Positions 10,514 through 18,349 of a stretch of 64,000 bases of DNA are shown one piece after another. Each line of letters begins with the position of its first letter. The first letter of the stretch is position 1. The DNA is from Hyphomicrobiaceae bacterium (GTDB lineage: Bacteria; Pseudomonadota; Alphaproteobacteria; Rhizobiales; Hyphomicrobiaceae): assembly GCA_008933705.1 (NCBI GenBank), contig WBUN01000004.1:1-64000 (forward strand), written 5' to 3'. The position numbers were made by a program, and so were the translations under genes. The notes under the pieces are model-generated. The model made no database searches and had not been told where the DNA came from. It saw only the letters and a list, made by a program, of their open reading frames with translations.

Positions 10514-11479
10514 TCACTGCGCCTTGATGTTGGTCTTGCGGATGAGGGGAATCCAGGTCGCGTCCTCTTTCTCGAGATACTGCCGGAAGGCCTCGGCCGA
10601 CATGGGCCGTGCCTCCGCACCGAGCGCCTCGAACTTGCTCTTCACCGCCGGATCGGAAAGGATCTTGCCGAGTTCCGCGTTCAGGCGCGCAACGATCTCG
10701 GGCGGCGTCTTGGCGGGCGCCATCAGGCCCGTGAAGGTCGCCCCGTCGATCTCGGGAAAGCCCGCCTCCTTGAAAGTCGGCACATCCGGCAGCCACACCG
10801 CGCGCTTGTCGCCCGTGATCGCCAGTGCGCGTGTCTTGCCATCCTTGATGTAGGGCAGGGCAACGGACACCTGATCGAAGTTGAAATTGACGTGCCCGGC
10901 GATGAGGTCGCTCGTTGCCGGGGCGTTGCCCTTGTACTGCACGGTGACCCAGCTCAATCCCATCGCCCCCTGGATCTTCTCGCTCAGGAGATGATTGGTG
11001 GTGCCGGGACCCGGGGACGACATGGTGAGCTTGCCGGGCTCACGGCGCGCCAGCTCGAACAGCTCCTTGACCGATTTGGCCGCCACTGAAGGATTGACCT
11101 GCAGGACGATCGGCGTCAGAGACACCATGGTGATCGGCACGAAGTCGCGACGCCATTCGTAGGCCCTTCGGCTCGCCATCTCCGGGGCGAACAGGATCGG
11201 GCCGTTGGCGCCGAGCAGCAGCGTGTAGCCGTCGGGCTCCGACTTGGCCACGGACTCACTGCCGACCAGGCCGCCGGCTCCGGCCTTGTTCTCGACGACG
11301 AAGGGTTGGCCGAACGCGGCCTGCAGCCGATCGGCGATGATCCTGGCCGCCCCATCGACGTTGCCGCCGGCCGGATAAGGCACGACCAGCTTGACGGTCC
11401 TCTCGGGCCACTTCTGCGCCTGGGCAGGCGCGGAAAGCGCAAGCCCGAGCACGCCCAACAATGCGAGCAGATACTTCAT
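10514..11479 (-). CDS. Bug-family (tripartite tricarboxylate transporter) periplasmic binding protein
   Basis: 321 residues. It has a signal peptide (MKYLLALLGVLGLALSAPAQAQ) and the family hallmark KLVVPYPAGGNVDGAAR that forms the carboxylate-binding loop, followed by VENKAGAGGLVGSESVAKS. Bug proteins bind organic acids and related small molecules in the periplasm. GGGAGGAATTCC before the ATG at 11479 fixes the start. No TctA or TctB membrane gene is nearby, so this is an orphan receptor. It sits inside the catabolic operon and probably captures its substrate. Confidence 0.93.
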   Translation of the reverse strand: MKYLLALLGVLGLALSAPAQAQKWPERTVKLVVPYPAGGNVDGAARIIADRLQAAFGQPFVVENKAGAGGLVGSESVAKSEPDGYTLLLGANGPILFAPEMASRRAYEWRRDFVPITMVSLTPIVLQVNPSVAAKSVKELFELARREPGKLTMSSPGPGTTNHLLSEKIQGAMGLSWVTVQYKGNAPATSDLIAGHVNFNFDQVSVALPYIKDGKTRALAITGDKRAVWLPDVPTFKEAGFPEIDGATFTGLMAPAKTPPEIVARLNAELGKILSDPAVKSKFEALGAEARPMSAEAFRQYLEKEDATWIPLIRKTNIKAQ

Positions 11480-11529
11480 GGAATTCCTCCCTGTTGAGAG
11501 CATTGCCGTGTTGTCCTCCGTCCAGCCGT

Positions 11530-12402
11530 TCATGCTTCGAAGCCGAATAGCCGCGCCGGATTGTCGACCAGGATCTTGCGCCGCTCCTCCTCGCCCGGTG
11601 CGCAGCGATACAGGAACTCGAGGAGATCGGCCTCGTTGGGCGGCTGCTTGGTCGACACGGGATGCGGCCAGTCGCTGCCCCAGATCACCCGGTCGGGCGC
11701 GGCCTCGATGTAGGCCCGCGCAATGGGGACGACGTCATCCCACGGCGGGCCGGCCTTGGAGAGCTTCTCGGTCAATGACAGCATGACCCAGAAATTTCCC
11801 TTGGCCAGAAGCTCCAGCATCTTGGTGCGGCTTGGATCAGCGGCGCCGCGCGAGGGATCGGGCCGGCCCATATGGTCGATGATCACAGGGAGCTTGAGGT
11901 TCTCGTACTGCGCGGCGCCGGAAGCGATGCCCTCGGGCTCGGGCTGCACCTTCACATACCAGCCCAGCTCCGTGACGTGCGCAATCGCGCGATCGAAATC
12001 CGCCTTGCCGAGCGCCACGCCCAGGCCCGCCCTGGTGAAGCGGGCGCCGCGCACGCCGGCCGCGTGCAGCCTGGCAAGGTACGCATCGTCCTTCTCGTTG
12101 AAGACAACGGCATTGGCGCAGCCGCGATAATTGGGCCCTGCCGCGGCAAGGCCGTCGAGCGTCGCGGCATGGTCGGCGCCGTATGTAGTTGGCTGAACGA
12201 TGATGCCGCGTTCCAGCCCGAGCGCCTTGTGCATCCTCAGCGCGGCGGCAATGGTGGCGCTCGGCATCTCGTATACGGCGCCGGGACGCACGGGGTATTT
12301 CTCGCGCGGACCCAATACGTGGAACTGGCTGTCGCAGCTCAGACGCGGCGGCTTGGTGTGCGGCGCGCGTGGATTGGCATCGAACGGCAGGTAGGTCGGC
12401 AT
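11530..12402 (-). CDS. Amidohydrolase-2 family protein (2-pyrone-4,6-dicarboxylate lactonase-like)
   Basis: 290 residues, a TIM-barrel metal-assisted hydrolase of the amidohydrolase-2 type. Visible motifs are CDSQFHVLG near the N-terminus (a degenerate form of the usual DxHxH), VIIDHMGRPDPS in the middle, and IWGSDWPHP with the catalytic Asp. The layout resembles LigI-like lactonases acting on pyrone or muconolactone dicarboxylates. The first strand here reads DSQFH, which is also seen in that subgroup. The operon context supports a role in aromatic or dicarboxylate breakdown. Confidence 0.85.
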   Translation of the reverse strand: MPTYLPFDANPRAPHTKPPRLSCDSQFHVLGPREKYPVRPGAVYEMPSATIAAALRMHKALGLERGIIVQPTTYGADHAATLDGLAAAGPNYRGCANAVVFNEKDDAYLARLHAAGVRGARFTRAGLGVALGKADFDRAIAHVTELGWYVKVQPEPEGIASGAAQYENLKLPVIIDHMGRPDPSRGAADPSRTKMLELLAKGNFWVMLSLTEKLSKAGPPWDDVVPIARAYIEAAPDRVIWGSDWPHPVSTKQPPNEADLLEFLYRCAPGEEERRKILVDNPARLFGFEA

Positions 12403-12448
12403 CTATTCCTCTTCGAGCTTCAAGAACCTCGGGCGGCCGTTCATCGCT

Positions 12449-13060
12449 TCACGATTTGGGAGTCTGGTGCACGGGCTGCATATTGATGATCTCGCCCAAT
12501 TCCGCGTAGCGCGGACCGGCGAGGCGACAGATCGGATTGAGCGCGCGTGTGTCGATCTTGCCGTTCTGCACGAGACCGTCGCGGAAGTGGAAGGCCACGA
12601 TCTCGCCCACCAGCAGGCGGCTGCGGGTCTCACCGAACTCGATGCAATGGCGCAGCCGGCATTCCATGGCGATCGGAGCGGCCGCAAGGCGCGGCACCTT
12701 GATGCGGTGGCTCGGCGTGGTGGCGAGGCCCAGTTCCTCGACCTCGCTCACGTGCGGCGGATGCTCGATGGAGCTCAGGTGCAGTGGCTCCACAAGCGGA
12801 CGATCGGCGATGTGCACCACGTATTCTTCGCCGCTCAGAATATTGTAGGCCGTGTCCTTGTAGCGCCCGCCCTTGCGCCCGACGCTGATCGCCAGCATGG
12901 GCGGCTTCGGCGAAACAAAGGTGAAGGCGCTGAAAGGGGCCAGGTTCACAACACCGGCAGGTGACATCGTTGTCACCCACGCGATCGGTCGCGGCACGAC
13001 GATCCCTGTAAGCAGCTTGTAGGACTCTTCGGCGGCCAGGGTGTTGGGATCGATTTCCAT
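12449..13060 (-). CDS. Flavin reductase-like FMN-binding split-barrel protein
   Basis: 203 residues. The N-terminal sequence TGIVVPRPIAWVTTMSPAG, followed by NLAPFSAFTFVSPKPPM, is the signature of the flavin reductase-like (DIM6/NTAB) family, which binds FMN in a split beta-barrel. Some members feed reduced flavin to two-component monooxygenases. No monooxygenase is encoded in this window, so either the partner lies elsewhere or this protein has another job. It is fourth in the seven-gene leftward operon. Confidence 0.88.
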   Translation of the reverse strand: MEIDPNTLAAEESYKLLTGIVVPRPIAWVTTMSPAGVVNLAPFSAFTFVSPKPPMLAISVGRKGGRYKDTAYNILSGEEYVVHIADRPLVEPLHLSSIEHPPHVSEVEELGLATTPSHRIKVPRLAAAPIAMECRLRHCIEFGETRSRLLVGEIVAFHFRDGLVQNGKIDTRALNPICRLAGPRYAELGEIINMQPVHQTPKS

Positions 13061-13093
13061 TTCCGGGTTCCAGATGCTGCAGCCGCGGTTTCC

Positions 13094-13489
13094 TCAGGCC
13101 GAGGAACCGCCGATGACGGCAATGAAGTCGCATTGCACCAGGATGCCGGCGCCCAACTCGGCCTGCATGGTCTGGCGGGCCGGTCGCGCATCGGGGTCCG
13201 GGAACATCTTCAGCCACTCGCGATTGACCGCTTCACGCTGCGAGCGGTCGACCATCCACAGGTTGAGCTTGACGATATCGTCGGTCGTGCCGCCCGCGGC
13301 TTCGACGATGCTGCGCAGGTGCTTGAACATCAGCACGCACTGCTGGTCCAGCATCGACGCGGGCTTTCCCGTCGCCACATCGAGGCCGTAGATGATGCCC
13401 GAGGTGACGATGTTGCCGAGACGGCAGGCGGCAGGAATGGGATTCTTGTGGCCGAAGCCTTCGATGTAGATGCTCTTGCGCTTGGCCAT
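13094..13489 (-). CDS. RidA-family (YjgF/YER057c/UK114) deaminase
   Basis: 131 residues, a RidA trimer subunit. It has the expected central pattern (GNIVTSGIIYGLDVATG...QCVLMFKHLRSIVEAAGGTTDDIVKLNLWMVD) and the C-terminal PARQTMQAELGAGILVQCDFIAV, with the Arg that usually binds a substrate carboxylate. RidA proteins deaminate enamine/imine intermediates, and some act as 2-aminomuconate deaminases. In an operon with a hydratase and a FAH enzyme, a catabolic deaminase role is plausible but not proven. The gene starts 13 bases after the hydratase stop. Confidence 0.88.
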   Translation of the reverse strand: MAKRKSIYIEGFGHKNPIPAACRLGNIVTSGIIYGLDVATGKPASMLDQQCVLMFKHLRSIVEAAGGTTDDIVKLNLWMVDRSQREAVNREWLKMFPDPDARPARQTMQAELGAGILVQCDFIAVIGGSSA

Positions 13490-13502
13490 CTCAACCTCGC
13501 CA

Positions 13503-14306
13503 TCAGGAGAAGAAGCAGGACACACTGCCGAACGGACCATAGTCGGCATGGAAGGTGTCGCCCTTCCTCGCATCAATCGGCCGGATGAAGGAACCGCTGA
13601 GAACGACCTGGCCCGGCTCGAGCGCGACGCCGTAGGGATGCAGCTTGTTCGCAAGCCAGGCCACGCCATTGGCAGGGTGGTTGAGGACTCCGGCCGCCAC
13701 GCCTGTCTCCTCGAGCTGACCGTTGCGGAACACGAGAGCGGCAACCCAGCGCAGATCAACATCGAGCGGCTTGAAGGGGCGCCCGCCAAGCACCAGAGCC
13801 GCGTTGGCTGCGTTGTCGGAAATGGTGTCGACGATCTTGCGCGTGCCCTTTCCCTCGGGGTCGACGCGTTGCACGCGCGTATCGAGAATCTCCAGCGCCG
13901 GCGTGACGTAGTCGGTCGCATTCAGCACGTCGAAGACCGAGCAGCCGGGTCCCGCCAGGCGGGCCTTCAGGACAAACGCCAGCTCCGCTTCGATGCGTGT
14001 CGAGATGAAGCGGTCGGTGGGGATCTCGGCGCCGTCGTAGAAGAACATGTTGTCGAGCAGAGCGCCAAAGTCCGGCTCGCGGATGCCGACGGCGTTCTGC
14101 ATCGCCTTCGAGGTGAGGCCGATCTTGTGGCCTTTCAGCGTGCGGCCGTTCTTCAGCTTGTACGCGATCCAGGCGCGCTGCACGGCATAGGCGTCCTCGA
14201 TCGTCATACCCGGATATTCCAGGCTGAACATGCGGATCTGCTGGCGCGTGCGCTCCGCCTCCTCCAGCCTGGCCGCGGCCGCCTCGATCTGTTCTTTGCT
14301 GAGCAT
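13503..14306 (-). CDS. 2-oxo-hepta-3-ene-1,7-dioate hydratase-like (HpaH/MhpD family)
   Basis: 267 residues from the ATG at 14306, which has GAGGGG eight bases upstream; a GTG three codons earlier lacks one. The protein follows the HpaH/MhpD hydratase family closely: [17 protein letters not shown], then [18 protein letters not shown] with the metal-binding acidic residues, [16 protein letters not shown] and [14 protein letters not shown]. Such enzymes add water to 2-hydroxydienoates late in meta-cleavage pathways, for example of homoprotocatechuate. The 267-residue length equals that usual for HpaH. No ring-cleavage dioxygenase accompanies it here. Confidence 0.9.
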   Translation of the reverse strand: MLSKEQIEAAAARLEEAERTRQQIRMFSLEYPGMTIEDAYAVQRAWIAYKLKNGRTLKGHKIGLTSKAMQNAVGIREPDFGALLDNMFFYDGAEIPTDRFISTRIEAELAFVLKARLAGPGCSVFDVLNATDYVTPALEILDTRVQRVDPEGKGTRKIVDTISDNAANAALVLGGRPFKPLDVDLRWVAALVFRNGQLEETGVAAGVLNHPANGVAWLANKLHPYGVALEPGQVVLSGSFIRPIDARKGDTFHADYGPFGSVSCFFS

Positions 14307-14356
14307 GATACCCACCCCTCACCGGGAATGCGCCTGCGGCAGGCCCCAGACCGCCT

Positions 14357-15283
14357 TCAGCCTGCCGTCTCGTCGACCACCGTGTTGCGCAGAACGCCGA
14401 TCTGCGGCACCTCGACCTCGACGACGTCGCCCGGCACCAGCCATCGTGGCGGATCGAAGCGCACGCCGGCCCCTGTGGGCGTGCCCGTGACGATGACGTC
14501 GCCTGGCTTCAGCGTCGCGAACGTGGACAGGTAGGAGATGAGATAGTCGAACGGGAACATCAGGCGCGCGGTGCTGTCGTTCTGGCGCACCTCGCCGTTG
14601 ACCCGCGTGGTCAGCTCCAGCGGCGCCTTGAGGTCGACCTCGTCGCTGGTGACGATCCAGGGGCCGATGCTGCCCGACTTGTCGAAATTCTTGCCCTGCG
14701 TGACGTTGAACTTGCCGTGCCGAAGCCAGTCGCGCACGCTGCCCTCGTTGCACAGCGTCAAGCCGAAGATGCCGGCAAGCGCCTGCTCGCGAGGAATGCG
14801 CCTGCCGCCCTTGCCGACGACGATGACGATCTCACCCTCGTAATCGAGCTGCGTGGAGACCCGCGGGCGCTCGATCGGCTGGCCGTGCCCGACCAGCGAG
14901 GCGGGCGCCCGGCAGAACAAGCTCGGATATTTCGGCGCCGCAGAGTTGTCTTTGTACTCTTCGTTGCGGTCGGCGTAGTTGACGCCGATGCACCAGATCT
15001 TCTCCGGCGCCACCACCGGCGGCAGGAAGGTCACGGCATCGAGCGCATGATCGACCGTCGCATTGCGAACTGCCGCCTTCGCCTCGGCGAGCGCGTCAGC
15101 AGCAATCAGGTCGCGCAGGGTAGCGTATTTGGGAAGCCGGCTGCCGAGATCGACGATGCCGTTGCCGACCACGGCGCCGTATCGGTCACCGCCATTCACG
15201 CGATAGCTGGCCAGTCGCACGGGCTCGTCTCCTCGATCCGGCACCTTCGTGGGCGCCCTGTTGCGGCTTCTTGCCTCGTTCAT
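14357..15283 (-). CDS. Fumarylacetoacetate hydrolase-family protein
   Basis: 308 residues. The C-terminal FAH fold is clear: WCIGVNYADRNEEY, the metal-binding QLDYEGEIVIVVGK, QGKNFDKSGSIGPWIV and GDVIVTGTPTGAGV. Family members include 2-hydroxyhepta-2,4-diene-1,7-dioate isomerase/decarboxylase, fumarylpyruvate hydrolase and ureidoglycolate lyase. Beside an HpaH-like hydratase the isomerase or hydrolase role in dienoate breakdown is most likely. It is the first gene of the leftward operon and is divergent from an IclR regulator. An in-frame ATG at 15295 is an alternative start. Confidence 0.88.
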   Translation of the reverse strand: MNEARSRNRAPTKVPDRGDEPVRLASYRVNGGDRYGAVVGNGIVDLGSRLPKYATLRDLIAADALAEAKAAVRNATVDHALDAVTFLPPVVAPEKIWCIGVNYADRNEEYKDNSAAPKYPSLFCRAPASLVGHGQPIERPRVSTQLDYEGEIVIVVGKGGRRIPREQALAGIFGLTLCNEGSVRDWLRHGKFNVTQGKNFDKSGSIGPWIVTSDEVDLKAPLELTTRVNGEVRQNDSTARLMFPFDYLISYLSTFATLKPGDVIVTGTPTGAGVRFDPPRWLVPGDVVEVEVPQIGVLRNTVVDETAG

Positions 15284-15303
15284 GCGGCCTAACATGCAGA
15301 TGA

Positions 15304-15340
15304 GCAATTGAATTGCGATCGAAAAGTCCACATAGTGGAC
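15304..15340. promoter_or_regulatory. Two palindromes in the FAH/IclR divergent promoter region
   Basis: The 86-bp gap between the divergent starts holds GCAATT-G-AATTGC (15304-15316) and GTCCAC-ATA-GTGGAC (15326-15340), both perfect. Their dyad centres, at 15310 and 15333, are 23 bp apart. They are the obvious candidate operators for the IclR protein encoded at 15370 and would control both it and the seven-gene operon. Confidence 0.65.
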
Positions 15341-15369
15341 ACAACGGATGGCCTGCCGGGCGTAAACCA

Positions 15370-16179
15370 ATGGCACGCGCGTACGCAGAGGACTGGCTGG
15401 AAGCCGCGGCTCAGGCAGGGCGCACGCCCGAGGGGACGCAGAGCATCCATCGCGCCTTCCTGCTGCTCAGGGTCCTGGCGGCCAGCGGCGACACAGGCCT
15501 CGGCCTGACGGAGGTCAGCCGCGCGACCGCCTTGACGCGGCCGACTGCGCATCGGGTGCTCAGTGCCCTGATGGCCGAGGGTGTGGTCGAGCAGAAGTCC
15601 CGCACACGCCGCTACGTGGTTGGCAAGCATGTTCAGCTCGCGGGTCTCTCCCCGCCTCTCGGGTCGCCCCTGCTGAGCGCGGCCATACCCCACCTCAACG
15701 AGGCCGTGGAGGAGATCGGCGATACGCTGTTCCTGACCGTGCGCACCGGTCTGGAGACGGTCTGCGTCGCGCGGCGGCTCGGCAGCTATCCCATCCAGGT
15801 GCTCTCTCTCGACGTGGGTGTCCGGCGCCCGCTCGGCGTGAGCAGCTCAGGCATCGCCATCCTGGCAAGCCTGCGCCCCGACGCCGCTCGCGACCTCATC
15901 GTGCAAAACGAGCGGCACCTTCGTTCCTACGACATGACGGTGGAGGACTCGCTGGCAGCCGTGGCGGAGGCGCGGGCGGCCGGCTATGCGCTGCGCGAGA
16001 AGGGTTTGGTGCGAGGCACGCGTGCCGTCTCGGTCACCCTGGGGCATCGAAACGGCGAGGCGCCGGCGGCCCTAACCGTGGCGGCGATCGCCAGGCGCCT
16101 GCAACCGCACCGGGCGGCAGCGATTGCCGAGCGACTGAAGACGTACGGCGCCCGCATCGAGCAGTCGCTGCAGAAATAG
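15370..16179 (+). CDS. IclR-family transcriptional regulator (divergent to the catabolic operon)
   Basis: 269 residues. The N-terminal winged helix-turn-helix reads SIHRAFLLLRVLAASGDTGLGLTEVSRATALTRPTAHRVLSAL. It is followed by the C-terminal effector domain (LNEAVEEIGDTLFLTVRTGLETVCVARRLGS, then RRPLGVSSSGIAILAS). IclR proteins bind aromatic or organic acids and act as repressors or activators of adjacent catabolic genes. Divergence from the FAH gene across paired palindromes suggests it controls that operon. The ATG at 15370 has no clear Shine-Dalgarno sequence. Confidence 0.9.
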   Translation: MARAYAEDWLEAAAQAGRTPEGTQSIHRAFLLLRVLAASGDTGLGLTEVSRATALTRPTAHRVLSALMAEGVVEQKSRTRRYVVGKHVQLAGLSPPLGSPLLSAAIPHLNEAVEEIGDTLFLTVRTGLETVCVARRLGSYPIQVLSLDVGVRRPLGVSSSGIAILASLRPDAARDLIVQNERHLRSYDMTVEDSLAAVAEARAAGYALREKGLVRGTRAVSVTLGHRNGEAPAALTVAAIARRLQPHRAAAIAERLKTYGARIEQSLQK

Positions 16180-16220
16180 CCGGCACCGCCACGCCCTTGC
16201 AGGGCCGTACCATAGGCCCC

Positions 16221-16250
16221 GAAAACAAGAAGCCCCGCCGAAGCGGGGCT
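16221..16250 (-). terminator. Intrinsic terminator of the HU-like gene
   Basis: Read on the minus strand, AGCCCCGC-TTCG-GCGGGGCT forms an 8-bp stem closed by a stable TTCG tetraloop, followed by TCTTGTTTTC. It lies 21 bases beyond the stop of the leftward HU-like gene. Confidence 0.85.
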
Positions 16251-16271
16251 GTAAGGACAAGGCGTGTGCGC

Positions 16272-16613
16272 TTAGATGGCCTCTTTGAGGTCCTTCGCCG
16301 CGCGGAAGGCGATCTTCTTGCTCGCCTTGATCTTGATGGCCTCGCCTGTGGCCGGGTTGCGGCCCATGCGGGCCGGCCGCTTGCGCACCTGCAGGATGCC
16401 GAGACCGCCGATCCTGATGCGGGCACCCTTCTTGAGATGCTTGGCGATGGCGGCGACCATGTCCGTCAGCATGGCGTTGACCTTGGCCTTGGGCACCTCG
16501 TGCCCCTCGGCCAGCGTCATGGCCAAGTGACGCAGCGTGACGGTATCGACCTTCGCTTTGGCAGCTTTCTTGACTGCCGCTCCTTTTGGCATTCCGAGCT
16601 CCACGTTCCGCAT
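16272..16613 (-). CDS. HU/IHF-family DNA-binding protein
   Basis: 113 residues. The HU fold ends in the DNA-binding arm and C-terminal helix: GGLGILQVRKRPARMGRNPATGEAIKIKASKKIAF, with the conserved GRNPxTGE tip that intercalates in DNA. The N-terminal part is lysine-rich (GAAVKKAAKAK) and the dimerisation helices (LAMTLAEGHEVPKAKVNAMLTDMVAAIAKHL) differ from standard HU, so this is a divergent paralogue. Two starts have good Shine-Dalgarno sequences: this ATG (GAGGGG) and the ATG at 16592 (GGAG), which would give a product beginning MPKGAAVKK. It has its own terminator. Confidence 0.87.
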   Translation of the reverse strand: MRNVELGMPKGAAVKKAAKAKVDTVTLRHLAMTLAEGHEVPKAKVNAMLTDMVAAIAKHLKKGARIRIGGLGILQVRKRPARMGRNPATGEAIKIKASKKIAFRAAKDLKEAI

Positions 16614-16989
16614 GTTCTGCCCCTCTGTTGAGATCAGTGCTGATTGAAAATCAAAAATGCGTTGATTATTCAGCGGATATTTGAATTCGCCGGGATTTGG
16701 AATGAAAACCCGCATCGCCTCAAATCAAAGGGAGTTTTCCGTGACGCATTTGCCACGGCCTGTGCAAGTCCGGGCTCATTCCTGCAGTCAATCCGCGGAC
16801 TTAGCGCACCGGAGGGCCTACCGCCGATTGCGCTACTCCCCTCAATACACACCGAGGCGTGCCGAAGAACTCCGAGAGTCTTTCCGATTAAGGTTGAACC
16901 GGATTGCCACGCGCCACGCCTGCCATTCCGGTCGGAGCGCGGCGAGCGCGCAGAGCCGGGCCTTGCCGGATGGCTTTGGCAGTCTGCCC
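16614..16989. other. Non-coding stretch upstream of the HU-like gene
   Basis: About 376 bases between the HU-like start and the stop of the second IclR gene. The left part (about 16635-16690) is clearly A+T-rich compared with its surroundings, as expected for the HU promoter. I see no convincing reading frame, RNA gene or repeat in the rest. Confidence 0.55.
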
Positions 16990-17802
16990 CTACAGGACGG
17001 CCGCGCTCTGCGCGCGAATCTCTTGAGCAGCCCTCTTGAGGGGCAACAGGAGCCGCGACTTCGCGCCCGCCTCGTCCAGCGTCCCTGAAATGGTGTTGAC
17101 GCTGACCGCGGCCACGACCTTGCCGTCCTTGTCGCGCACCGGAGTGGCAATGCCGCAAATCGAGGGATCGAGCTCCCCGTCAATCCACGCATAGCCCTGC
17201 CGGGCCACCTTCTCCAGCTCCCGCTTCATGGCGCGTGGCTGCGTGATGGTCCTCGGTGTCAGCGGCTTCAGTTCCACATTCGCCAAATATGCGTCCCGCT
17301 CTTGCGCCGACAACCCGGCGAGCAGCACGCGTCCGAGCGATACCAGGTGCGCGGGCAGACGGCTGCCGATGCCCAGATTGGCGGCCAGGATGCGGCGGGC
17401 AGGCTGCCGCAACACATAAACGATCTCCGCGCCGTCGAGCACCGCCAGCGCACACGACTCGCCCACCTCGTTCCGCAAGTCCTCCATGACGCGCTGCGCA
17501 CAACCCCAGAACGGAAGCGCGGTGAGATACGACAGTCCGAGCCCGAGCGCGCGCGGCCGCAAACGGAAGTAGCGCCCCTCCGGCTCGCAATAGTTCAGGC
17601 TCACCAGCGTCGCCAGGATGCGGCGCGCGGCGGCGCGGCTGATGTCGGCCGCTTCGGCCACTTCTGAAAGCGTGTGCCGGCCTGGCGGGCGGCCCAAAGC
17701 CTCCACCACGCTGAAGCCGCGCGCTATGGCGCGGACGAACCCATCGCTCTCTTTTGCCAAAAGCACGCTCCGCCACGCGGGGTTTGCAAAGAGCCCCCGC
17801 AA
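16990..17802 (-). CDS. IclR-family transcriptional regulator (divergent to the MaoC operon)
   Basis: 270 residues from a TTG at 17802; a GTG at 17766 just before LLAKESDGF is an alternative. The N-terminal helix-turn-helix is AIARGFSVVEALGRPPGRHTLSEVAEAADISRAAARRILATL. The effector domain follows the PcaR/PobR/PcaU branch (SYLTALPFWGCAQRVMEDLRNEVGESCALAVLDGAEIVYVLR, then GYAWIDGELDPSICGIATPVRD). That branch regulates aromatic-acid degradation through beta-ketoadipate. It is divergent from the two-MaoC operon, with repeated operator-like sequences between them. Confidence 0.91.
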   Translation of the reverse strand: MRGLFANPAWRSVLLAKESDGFVRAIARGFSVVEALGRPPGRHTLSEVAEAADISRAAARRILATLVSLNYCEPEGRYFRLRPRALGLGLSYLTALPFWGCAQRVMEDLRNEVGESCALAVLDGAEIVYVLRQPARRILAANLGIGSRLPAHLVSLGRVLLAGLSAQERDAYLANVELKPLTPRTITQPRAMKRELEKVARQGYAWIDGELDPSICGIATPVRDKDGKVVAAVSVNTISGTLDEAGAKSRLLLPLKRAAQEIRAQSAAVL

Positions 17803-17806
17803 TGGT

Positions 17807-17847
17807 AGTGTTCTCTAGGCGACTATTCTGTTCGCCAGGCGAACACT
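17807..17847. promoter_or_regulatory. Repeated IclR operator candidate between the divergent genes
   Basis: A perfect 15-bp palindrome, GTTCGCC-A-GGCGAAC, occupies 17830-17844. A degenerate copy, GTTCTCTAGGCGACT, lies at 17810-17824, matching at 11 of 15 positions and offset by exactly 20 bp (two helical turns). The outer bases AGTGTTC (17807) and GAACACT (17841) are also complementary. This is a strong candidate binding region for the adjacent IclR protein. Confidence 0.72.
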
Positions 17848-17864
17848 CTACACACGGAGGAGGC

Positions 17865-18338
17865 ATGGCGCAAGAGGCGTTCGAGACGGACTTCTGGAAG
17901 GATGCGGGCCGGCGGAGGGTCTGGGACGACATCGTCCCCGGCGAGCCGCGCGAGACCATCCCGTACGTGCTCACACTGGAGGCGATCCAGAAGTATTGCC
18001 GCGCGGTCGGCGAGAACCACCCGCTCTACTTCGACGAGGCCTACGCCCGCGCGACGCCATACGGCGGACTGATCGCGCCGCCCTCGATCCACATCCTGCT
18101 GATGTTTGCCTGCACGCCGGCGGACGACTGGATGCGCAGTCCGGGCACCGTCAATGCAGGGCAGTCGTGGAGCTACAACATCCCGGCACGCCCAGGGGAC
18201 ACCATCACGCTGCAGGCGCGGGCGCTCGACAAGTTCGTCAAGAAGGACCGCCTGTTCGTCGTGCACGACAACGTATTCTTCAACCAGCACGGCAAGGTCA
18301 TCTGCTCCGGCCGCGGCTGGACCATCCGGCCAATGTGA
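17865..18338 (+). CDS. MaoC-like dehydratase (first of two), FAS1-type hotdog
   Basis: 157 residues with a MaoC/hotdog hydratase pattern. VWDDIVPGEPRETIPYVLTLEAIQKYCRAVGENHPLYFD contains the hydratase N/D-H-P element, and the second half has RPGDTITLQARALDKFVKKDR. Such proteins hydrate enoyl-CoA or mesaconyl-CoA-type thioesters. CGGAGGAGG lies directly before the ATG, a strong ribosome binding site. It is followed after 11 bases by a second MaoC gene, and the pair may form a heterodimer, as is known for split MaoC hydratases. Confidence 0.87.
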   Translation: MAQEAFETDFWKDAGRRRVWDDIVPGEPRETIPYVLTLEAIQKYCRAVGENHPLYFDEAYARATPYGGLIAPPSIHILLMFACTPADDWMRSPGTVNAGQSWSYNIPARPGDTITLQARALDKFVKKDRLFVVHDNVFFNQHGKVICSGRGWTIRPM

Positions 18339-18349
18339 GGAGCGCGCCC

